DNA of 64,000 nucleotides, from contig NZ_FUHN01000007.1 in the NCBI RefSeq assembly GCF_900155555.1, positions 117,357 to 181,356 on the forward strand. Reading direction: 5' to 3'. The position numbers were made by a program, and so were the translations under genes. Shown piece after piece: positions 18,388-25,410 of the stretch. Source of the stretch: Mobilibacterium timonense. Its GTDB lineage: Bacteria > Bacillota > Clostridia > Peptostreptococcales > Anaerovoracaceae. The notes beneath the pieces are model-generated. The model ran no database searches, was not told where the DNA came from, and worked only from the letters and a program-made list of their open reading frames with translations. Position 1 is the stretch's first letter; every line of letters starts with the position of its first letter.

Positions 18388-18939
18388 ATGGAAAAACAGA
18401 AAACATCAGTTGGTGAAAGCATTACGGAATGCGATGTTATCTGCGGGCCGTCATGCGGAATTGGGAGCAGGGTCGCATATGGTGTTTACGGCGTGAGGGA
18501 CAGAAAAGCCGGGCGCATACGCATCCCTCAGGAATACAACGGGCATTTAGTAATAAACATCCGACCTGGAGCGTTCAGGAGCAACAACAGGTTAAAGGAG
18601 GTGATCCTGAACAAATACATCAGCGAGATCCCGGAGGATTGCTTCGCGGGATGCACTCACCTGGAGAGGGTCATCATTCCCAGAAAGCTCTATAGTATAG
18701 AGGATGGGGCCTTCAGGGGATGCATATCTCTTAAAGAGATATATTTTGGCGGCACATACGACGAATGGAAGGCGATAAAGATAAAGGAGTTCATCCGCTG
18801 CGTGGAGACCAGCGGCAGATGCCAGCCTGGCAGACCGGTGGAGGATGTCACGAAGGACGTGCTGATACCAGTCACGGGCAACGAGGCCTTGAGGAGGGCG
18901 ACGATATACTTCAGGTACAGCATGGAACAGCAGGAATAA
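18388..18939 (+). CDS. BspA-type leucine-rich-repeat protein (small)
   Basis: The ATG at 18388 has AAGGAG 6 nt upstream and gives 183 residues; an upstream GTG at 18346 lacks such a site. Residues about 45-125 carry three LRR_5/BspA-like repeats of the type 'F..C..L..V.IP', for example CFAGCTHLERVIIP and AFRGCISLKEIYF. No signal peptide, membrane segment or cell-wall anchor is visible. A cytoplasmic binding or scaffold protein is therefore more likely than the usual surface protein. The C-terminal 50 residues match nothing I know. It is followed by an unknown gene and the FtsH-like gene on the same strand. Confidence 0.7.
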   Translation: MEKQKTSVGESITECDVICGPSCGIGSRVAYGVYGVRDRKAGRIRIPQEYNGHLVINIRPGAFRSNNRLKEVILNKYISEIPEDCFAGCTHLERVIIPRKLYSIEDGAFRGCISLKEIYFGGTYDEWKAIKIKEFIRCVETSGRCQPGRPVEDVTKDVLIPVTGNEALRRATIYFRYSMEQQE

Positions 18940-18992
18940 TTGAAATAACTGAAATACCTGAATTACAGGTGATGAGTAAACCAGGTGAAAGG

Positions 18993-19442
18993 ATGAATGA
19001 CATGGATATAAGCGGAGCATTGGAGCTGCTCAGGAGAGATGTGAAAGACGTGAACTCCGACATTCACGAATTCGTGATGGACGGAACGAACATGAGTGAA
19101 GAGGAATTCTTGTCGACAATGGAAAAGAACATCGAATGGGCGTCGAGGGTCCGGCTGAACGAGTGCGACGGCGAACTGTACGCCGCATATACTTTCGTGG
19201 ATGGCCGCCAGGTGTATTTCAAGTTTATGGCCTGCGATGATGAGATGGAGGATGCACTGGGGAATTTTACTATCTTCCTGGACCTTTACAGAGGGGGCAT
19301 CTCGCTCTCTGACCTCGGTGCCGCCGTTCTGGCGGACAGAGCACTGCCTTTTTACTACCTGGAGTTCGGCGTCTTTTCAAAAGAACTCTCGGAGGAACCG
19401 TCGGTCAGGAAGTGGGGCGGGTTCAGCGTCTCGAGAGATTGA
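18993..19442 (+). CDS. Acidic protein of unknown function next to an FtsH-like protease
   Basis: The frame is open from further upstream, inside the preceding gene. The ATG at 18993 follows AGGTGAAAGG and gives 149 residues; ATG 19002 is the alternative. The protein is acidic, with helical N- and C-terminal parts and a central beta-like stretch (GELYAAYTFVDGRQVYFKFMACDDE). It lacks a signal peptide or membrane segment, and I do not recognise a family. The gene ends 57 nt before the soluble FtsH-like gene. Adaptor or substrate of that enzyme is a possibility, based only on position. Confidence 0.65.
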   Translation: MNDMDISGALELLRRDVKDVNSDIHEFVMDGTNMSEEEFLSTMEKNIEWASRVRLNECDGELYAAYTFVDGRQVYFKFMACDDEMEDALGNFTIFLDLYRGGISLSDLGAAVLADRALPFYYLEFGVFSKELSEEPSVRKWGGFSVSRD

Positions 19443-19499
19443 TGAGTACGGGCGCAGAGCGACAGAACTGATAATGAGATCTATAGAGAGGAGAGCCAG

Positions 19500-20774
19500 A
19501 TGAGTGCATTTGACAAGGTGATAGGTTACGAGCCCATCAAAGAAGAACTTATACAGATATGCGACATGATACATAACAGGGAGGCATACGAGAGGCTGGG
19601 CGCAAGAATGCCTCAGGGTATCCTTCTCCACGGGGCACCGGGCGTAGGAAAAACACTGATGGCAAGATGCTTTGTGGAGGAGGCGGGACTTACTAGCTTC
19701 GTGATACGCCGTGACAAAGGGAGCGACGACTTTATTAAACATATTGTGGAGACCTTTGAGGAGGCCGGAAAAAACCAGCCGTGTATCGTGTTCCTGGACG
19801 ATATGGACAAGTTTGCAAACGAGGACAGGACACACCAGGATGCAGAGGAATATGTCGCCGTCCAGGCATGTATAGACGGGGCCAGAGATTCCGGGGTCAC
19901 GGTCATCGCCACGGCGAACGACATCGACAAGCTGCCGGGTTCCCTGATACGCACAGGAAGGTTCGACAGGAGAATAATGGTCCATCGCCCCGCAGAGGAC
20001 GAGGCTGAGGCCATAATCAGTCACTACCTGTCTGATAAACCGGTGGACAGTTCAGTGAACATGGAGGATCTTACAAAAATGATCAGATACAGGTCGTGTG
20101 CGGAACTTGAGACGATCCTGAACGAGGCGGCCATCAGCGCAGCTTCGGCGAGAAAGGAACTGATAGAAATGGATGATTTTCTCAAGGCGGTACTCAGGCT
20201 GCAGTACGGGACCACCGAGACGGTCAGAGACAGGTCAGAAGAAAAGATGAGAAAAGTGGCTCTTCACGAGGCCGGACACCTTGTGGCGGCAGAGGTGCTC
20301 TACAAGGGGAGCATCGGGCTCGCTTCGATAAGACCAGTCGGATATGGAGACGGCTGCGGGTTCGTTAACAGGTGCAGCGTCATATACAGGAGACCGCACA
20401 TGGTCATGGTGTATCTGGCAGGAAAAGCCGCGGTGGAGATGTACTACTCCGAGGCCGTGGCCAGCGGCTGTGGCGAGGACCTTTCAAATGCCGCAGAAGT
20501 CATTGAGGAGGGTATCATTGAAAGCGGTACTCTGGGGCTCCATATGATATCGAGTGGCAGAAGCTCGAGTATGCCCGATGGATACAGGGCTCAAATCAGG
20601 GCGGGGGTCGCATCTGAGATGGAAAGACTGATGCTCCAGACGAGGGAGCTCCTGCTGAACAACAGGAAATTCCTGGAAAAGGCGGCAGAGCAGCTGCTAA
20701 AAAAAGAGACGCTCCTCTACTCTGAGATAAGGGCGATAAGAGAGAGCTGTGTCACCGGGGACGTTTCTCACTGA
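19500..20774 (+). CDS. Soluble FtsH-like AAA+ ATPase/M41 metalloprotease
   Basis: The 424-residue protein has an FtsH-like AAA+ domain: Walker A GAPGVGKT at 45-52, Walker B CIVFLDDMD at 95-103, TAN at 138-140 and RTGRFDR at 151-157. An M41 peptidase domain follows with HEAGH at 256-260 and a plausible third zinc ligand, Asp327, in CGEDLSNA. It starts at the AAA+ domain and lacks FtsH's N-terminal membrane helices. Two departures stand out. The Walker B glutamate is Asp (DDMD for DEID). The aromatic pore loop (F-V-G) is not recognisable between Walker A and B. The protease site looks intact, so an ATP-dependent soluble protease with unusual unfoldase properties is inferred. Confidence 0.8.
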   Translation: MSAFDKVIGYEPIKEELIQICDMIHNREAYERLGARMPQGILLHGAPGVGKTLMARCFVEEAGLTSFVIRRDKGSDDFIKHIVETFEEAGKNQPCIVFLDDMDKFANEDRTHQDAEEYVAVQACIDGARDSGVTVIATANDIDKLPGSLIRTGRFDRRIMVHRPAEDEAEAIISHYLSDKPVDSSVNMEDLTKMIRYRSCAELETILNEAAISAASARKELIEMDDFLKAVLRLQYGTTETVRDRSEEKMRKVALHEAGHLVAAEVLYKGSIGLASIRPVGYGDGCGFVNRCSVIYRRPHMVMVYLAGKAAVEMYYSEAVASGCGEDLSNAAEVIEEGIIESGTLGLHMISSGRSSSMPDGYRAQIRAGVASEMERLMLQTRELLLNNRKFLEKAAEQLLKKETLLYSEIRAIRESCVTGDVSH

Positions 20775-20797
20775 CACGCATACGCATGGAACAATTG

Positions 20798-20831
20798 AAA
20801 AAGCCGGGGGAACAACATCCTCCGGCTTTTT
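20798..20831. terminator. Bidirectional terminator between the FtsH-like and OPT genes
   Basis: AAAAAGCCGG and CCGGCTTTTT form a 10-bp stem extended by three more pairs around the loop. It has T-runs on both strands, so it can end the converging + and - transcripts. Confidence 0.85.
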
Positions 20832-20841
20832 GTATCAGCGT

Positions 20842-22461
20842 CTACAGAGCTTGAAGCGCCAGCACTATCGATATGATGACTCCTATTATCGCCTCGCCGC
20901 CAAGGCAGCCTGAAGCGATAAGAGTCCCTTTTTCCACGGCCTTGCTCTCCGGAACTTTTTTTACTCTCCTGTTCACGAAGAACCTGATCAGTCCTCCGAG
21001 AGAAGCTGTCAGCGAAAGATACGCAGGAAGATAAACTCCGAGTCCAAGAGTCATGACCGGAAGACCCAGGCAGTAGAGGACTGTTGCTGCTACGATGCCG
21101 ACTATGAACGCCGGCACGTTTGAGATGCCGGATACCATGGAAGCCACGGCCGCCGCCTGTGCGGCAGGAAACTCGGGACCGCCTATGGCCTCCGGGCCGT
21201 AGGCCGTGTACACCGCCATCAGCGCTGCCGCTGCGGCGACGGCACCGGCGATTCCGCCTACTGCCTCGGCGATCCACTGGGCCTTCGGGCTCGTGCCAAA
21301 GGAATATCCAACCTTAAAATCGTTCATCACGTCGCCGACCAGGCCGGCCGCCACGGCCACGACTGCGGCCACGTAGAACGACTCGACCGAACCGACTGTC
21401 GTGATAGCCCGGGCGCAGAGCATCACCAGCATTCCGAAGATCTCCATCGGATTTACGCCCGTGGTGCCCACGCTCTCAGATGACATGTAGACCGCAAGCC
21501 AGGCGCCGACTATGGTGATCACCGATGCTCCGATGCCCATGTTGCAGACCGTCGCGAAGACTGCGGCGATCACGATGACCAGAACACCGGTCATCGAAGG
21601 TCTGAGGGAGATGTCGTCGCTGCTCTGAGCGGAAAACGATGCTGTGAAAATATCCTTAAGCTTGGGGAGGATACCCTTAATGATTATGCCGAGGCCGCAG
21701 CCCACCATCATCCCGATACCGAGAGATGCCTTGAGAGAGACGGCTGCTGGCGTTGTGAGGAATCCTCCTTTTACCCCGAGAAAGAGGATGCCGAAGTCGC
21801 CGAGGACTGCGCCAAGGAACCAGATGAAGATGAGCGAAGGTCCAAGCAGAAATCCCACTCCGATCATCATTGGGGAGAACCATATTCCCGCCGACGAACC
21901 GTATGCCGCAGCCTTCTTGCTCATCCACGCGGCTGGTATCTTGTGGAGCCAGTCGCGGAAAACGGTGAACACCGCGGTGATACCCATGGCTGTGAAAAGA
22001 GTCTTCGCCTTCTGGCCGCCCTCATCTCCTGCGCGCAGGGTGTCCGCCGCCGCCTGACCCATGGGGTATTCAAGTCCCTTTTCTTCTACGAAATACTTGC
22101 GGATAAAAACTGTGAAGATCAGCCCCAGCACCGTGCCGCCGACCGAAATGGCGAGGATCACGGGGAAAGAGGGCTTCTCGTCCGGCATAAGCATCCATAT
22201 GCCTGGGATAGTGAATGCCAGGCCGCCGGACACCATGGCCCCGGCCGACATTGCGGTATGTGTTACGTTGATCTCATTTAGATTGGTATTTCCCATGAGC
22301 TTGAGGGAAAACATAGATGCCAGGGCCACGAATACTATCGGCCACGGCAGAGAACTGAGCCTCAATGCGATGAACATCGAGCTCATGGTGATGATAACTG
22401 ATCCGATGACGCCTATAACAAGGCTTCTTACGGTCAGCTGTCTCTGATCTGAACTATTCAT
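20842..22461 (-). CDS. OPT family transporter
   Basis: The 539-residue polytopic membrane protein has about 14 hydrophobic segments. The N-terminal family motif NLNEINVTHTAMSAGAM is followed by GGLAFTIPGIW, typical of the oligopeptide transporter (OPT/YSL) superfamily. Bacterial members import peptides or metal chelates by proton coupling; the substrate cannot be read from sequence. It is transcribed alone on the minus strand, with a promoter at 22572-22600 and GGAG upstream of its ATG. The gene is divergent from an MFS transporter. Confidence 0.88.
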   Translation of the reverse strand: MNSSDQRQLTVRSLVIGVIGSVIITMSSMFIALRLSSLPWPIVFVALASMFSLKLMGNTNLNEINVTHTAMSAGAMVSGGLAFTIPGIWMLMPDEKPSFPVILAISVGGTVLGLIFTVFIRKYFVEEKGLEYPMGQAAADTLRAGDEGGQKAKTLFTAMGITAVFTVFRDWLHKIPAAWMSKKAAAYGSSAGIWFSPMMIGVGFLLGPSLIFIWFLGAVLGDFGILFLGVKGGFLTTPAAVSLKASLGIGMMVGCGLGIIIKGILPKLKDIFTASFSAQSSDDISLRPSMTGVLVIVIAAVFATVCNMGIGASVITIVGAWLAVYMSSESVGTTGVNPMEIFGMLVMLCARAITTVGSVESFYVAAVVAVAAGLVGDVMNDFKVGYSFGTSPKAQWIAEAVGGIAGAVAAAAALMAVYTAYGPEAIGGPEFPAAQAAAVASMVSGISNVPAFIVGIVAATVLYCLGLPVMTLGLGVYLPAYLSLTASLGGLIRFFVNRRVKKVPESKAVEKGTLIASGCLGGEAIIGVIISIVLALQAL

Positions 22462-22571
22462 TTGTAAACTCCATTCTGGGGACGCACCCCTTTTTCAAGT
22501 ACATGTTTCCTTAAAAGGAAATCACATCTTCTCTCCGATGGATTTCGGAGGAGCGCAGAGCACCGTCTGAA

Positions 22572-22600
22572 ATTCTAAAACAAACTGCATGAGATTTCAA
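22572..22600 (-). promoter_or_regulatory. Promoter of the OPT transporter gene
   Basis: On the minus strand, TTGAAA (22600-22595) and TAGAAT (22577-22572) are separated by 17 nt. The leader to the ATG at 22461 would be about 105 nt. No clear promoter was found for the divergent MFS gene in the rest of this 302-nt gap. No riboswitch-like structure was recognised. Confidence 0.6.
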
Positions 22601-22763
22601 TAATGTAAACTTTTTCAAACAAAATGACCGACGGTCTTTACTATGTGTGCTCAGTGGAATACCATGTGACAGTATGTGTTTTTTGCGACACGGAACAAGC
22701 ACGGGGCGACAGCAGACAGAATTTGACAGATCAGAAGAAGCGTGCCGGAAACGGAGATTGGTC

Positions 22764-24029
22764 ATGACGACAGATGGAAAAAACAAAAATAACAGCAAGC
22801 TGAGCAATTTCGTGGCGAGCGCCTTCACGGGTTCCGGTGCTCTGGCCTTCATTACGCTCATGGGTATAGTGAGCCTTTTCTCAGACATGACCCACGAGGG
22901 AGCAAGGAGCATCCTCGGCGAGTACTTGAGCCTGACAGGCGCTTCTGGTGCCGCCATCGGTTTCGTTTCCGGCCTCGGTGAGCTCCTCGGATACGGCCTC
23001 AGGATCGCATCTGGAATGATCGCAGACAGATCGAAGAAGTACTGGACCATGGTCATCCTGGGATACACTATCCAGGTCATGGCCATACCGGCCCTTGCTC
23101 TCGTGCCTGACCAGGGGTGGATCATCGCCTGCAGTCTGGTCGTGATGGAGAGAGTGGGAAAAGCTGTAAAAAAGCCGGCAAAAAATACTCTGGTCAGCTT
23201 CGCCTCGGCGGAGGTCGGCCAGGGCATGGGCTTTGCGTGGCAGGAGTTTCTGGACCAGCTGGGCGCTTTCCTCGGACCTGTGATACTGTTTGTGATAAGC
23301 CGTATCAACGCGGGAGACAGCAGCCTGCACACCTGCAGGATATCCTTCCTTTTCCTGGGCATACCAGGGATCATCACGGTGCTTCTGGTACTGCTTGCCA
23401 GACACAAGTACCCTCATCCGGAAGAATTCGACAAGACGCCCGACACAAGAGAGAAGTTCGTGTTCAGGAATGACTTTATTTTCTACATGGTGGCGATCTG
23501 CCTCTTCGCCTTCGGATTCATCGATTTCCCTATTATCACACTGCAGGGCTCCAGGAGCGGGGCGTTTCCACTGTATACGCTGAGCCTTCTGTATGCGCTT
23601 GCCATGGCTGTGGACGCGGTCGCAGCTCTTTTCTTCGGCTGGCTCTTCGACAAGGCCGGGCTCAAGAGCCTCATGATCTCCACGGCGCTGTCCGCGCTGT
23701 TCCCGGTGCTCATCTTTTCCACGAAAGATCCTGCTCTCATCACCGCTGGCATCGTCTTGTGGGGGATAGGCATGGGCGCTCAGGAGAGTATCATGAAGGC
23801 CGCCGTCGGAAAGATCATTCCGAAGTCCATGAGGTCCACCGGGTTCGGCATATTCGAGACAGGGTTCGGCATAGCCTGGTTCCTTGGAAGCTGGATCACA
23901 GGATATTTCTACGACCACAACGTGACGCTGATGATAGGGATATCCGTTACGGCACAGCTCCTTGCGGTGGTGTTCTACGGAATTACTGCGCACAGATCTT
24001 CGGAATTCGCAAAACAGGAGAAAAATTAG
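22764..24029 (+). CDS. MFS transporter
   Basis: The 421-residue protein has about 12 hydrophobic segments and a hydrophilic loop near the middle (HPEEFDKTPDTREKF). The loop after the second helix has YGLRIASGMIADRSKK, matching the MFS G-x-L-a-D-r-x-G/K-R-K-type signature. The substrate is unknown; drug/metabolite exporters of this general kind are common. ATG 22764 has GGAG 8 nt upstream. The longer frame from 22647 has an implausible cysteine- and arginine-rich start. Confidence 0.8.
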   Translation: MTTDGKNKNNSKLSNFVASAFTGSGALAFITLMGIVSLFSDMTHEGARSILGEYLSLTGASGAAIGFVSGLGELLGYGLRIASGMIADRSKKYWTMVILGYTIQVMAIPALALVPDQGWIIACSLVVMERVGKAVKKPAKNTLVSFASAEVGQGMGFAWQEFLDQLGAFLGPVILFVISRINAGDSSLHTCRISFLFLGIPGIITVLLVLLARHKYPHPEEFDKTPDTREKFVFRNDFIFYMVAICLFAFGFIDFPIITLQGSRSGAFPLYTLSLLYALAMAVDAVAALFFGWLFDKAGLKSLMISTALSALFPVLIFSTKDPALITAGIVLWGIGMGAQESIMKAAVGKIIPKSMRSTGFGIFETGFGIAWFLGSWITGYFYDHNVTLMIGISVTAQLLAVVFYGITAHRSSEFAKQEKN

Positions 24030-24074
24030 TATAATAACCCTGTATACATTCACCGAGACTAGTGAGGTAAGTTT

Positions 24075-25373
24075 ATGGGCTTCAGAAAAATCGACGTAAC
24101 AGAGATTCCGGGCTTCAGGCTGGGAAATGCCGAGGACCTGGAAGCTGGAACAGGGTGCACTGCCATCATATGTGAAAATGGTGCCGTAGCGGGAGTTGAT
24201 GTGCGCGGCGGAGGGCCTGCGACCAGGGAGACCGATCTCCTGAGATCCGAAAACTCGGTCCAGACCATCAATTGCGTCATGCTTTCCGGGGGAAGCGCCT
24301 TCGGTCTGGAGGCGGGATCCGGCGCCATGAGATTCCTTGAGAAGAAGGGGGCCGGCTTCAGGATGGGTGACATCTGCGTTCCCATCGTTTGCCAGGCTTC
24401 TCTCTACGACCTTGATGTAGCATCATCACAGGTGAGACCCGACAGGGAGATGGGAGAGAAAGCCTGTGAGAACGCCTACAGCGGGATATTCAGCGACGGT
24501 AACCACGGTGCCGGCACGGGCGCCACGGTCGGAAAGTACTGCGGGATGGAAAGGGCCATGAAAAGCGGCCTCGGTACTTTCGCATGCAGCAACGGCGTGG
24601 TCCACGTGGGCGCTGTTGCTGCTGTGAACGCCATAGGAGATGTTTACAACGGAAATGGCAGACTCATCGCCGGCATCCTCAGTCCTGACGGCACACAGAT
24701 AAGCGGTTCCATAAACTACCTGAAGAACGCCATACTGAAGGATGATGCTCCCGAAGAGGAGCCTGCAGGACTGGAAAAAGAGACTTCTCAACAGGTCCAT
24801 GCTGGAACGGCGGCTGAAGCCGTTCAGGAGTATGTGCCTGAAGCCAATCAAGAGACGACGGCCGCATCTGGATCAGCAGACGAAGATATTCGTGGGACGG
24901 CCACTGAAGATACGACGGAGTCGGCCATCGATCATCGCGACGAGGTGGCTCAGAAAGCAGTGACGGATGCTGATGCATGCTCTGAGGCTACACAAGAGAC
25001 AGAGGAACCGGCTGAGGAGATCGTCTACGATCACAGGCTGGAGCTGTCAAGCGACGACCTCGGCGAGGACGTCACCTTCAACACCACCATTTCCTGTCTC
25101 ATAACCAACGCAAAGCTTACCAAGTCCCAGGCCAACAAGCTGGCGTCCACCCTTCATGACGGATACGCCCGGTCCATAAAGCCGGTCCACGGATCACTGG
25201 ACGGGGACACCATCTTCGTCATGACCACGGGAGAGGTGGATGTGAATTTCGATGCCTTTGCGGCACTGGCCACCGACACGCTGCAGTATAGCGTCATCAA
25301 CGCCGTGACCTCCGCGGAGGACGCATATGGTTTTCCAAGCGCCAGGACCATGGCAATGAGGATGCAGAAATAG
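24075..25373 (+). CDS. P1 family (DmpA-like) self-processing peptidase with an acidic insertion
   Basis: The 432-residue protein shows P1/S58 motifs: GVDVRGGGPATRETD at about 40, MLSGGSAFGLEA at about 74, and a C-terminal FNTTISCLITNAKLTKSQ around the expected nucleophile. Homologues are cleaved by themselves into two chains just before that Thr/Ser and act as aminopeptidases. The family norm is about 320-350 residues. The excess here is an approximately 95-residue acidic, low-complexity segment at about 221-315, placed directly before the predicted cleavage site. Outside it the fold looks complete. Confidence 0.85.
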   Translation: MGFRKIDVTEIPGFRLGNAEDLEAGTGCTAIICENGAVAGVDVRGGGPATRETDLLRSENSVQTINCVMLSGGSAFGLEAGSGAMRFLEKKGAGFRMGDICVPIVCQASLYDLDVASSQVRPDREMGEKACENAYSGIFSDGNHGAGTGATVGKYCGMERAMKSGLGTFACSNGVVHVGAVAAVNAIGDVYNGNGRLIAGILSPDGTQISGSINYLKNAILKDDAPEEEPAGLEKETSQQVHAGTAAEAVQEYVPEANQETTAASGSADEDIRGTATEDTTESAIDHRDEVAQKAVTDADACSEATQETEEPAEEIVYDHRLELSSDDLGEDVTFNTTISCLITNAKLTKSQANKLASTLHDGYARSIKPVHGSLDGDTIFVMTTGEVDVNFDAFAALATDTLQYSVINAVTSAEDAYGFPSARTMAMRMQK

Positions 25374-25410
25374 ATAAACACCGCTTTTACCAGAACGAAA
25401 GAAAAGATAC

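Noticed and set aside
18346..18388. GTG at 18346 as the start of the leucine-rich-repeat gene
   Set aside because: No ribosome binding site precedes it, whereas AAGGAG is correctly placed before ATG 18388.
24029..24074. Promoter with TATAAT just after the MFS gene for the P1 peptidase
   Set aside because: The -10 match is good but no convincing -35 lies at the right distance, so it was not listed as a feature.
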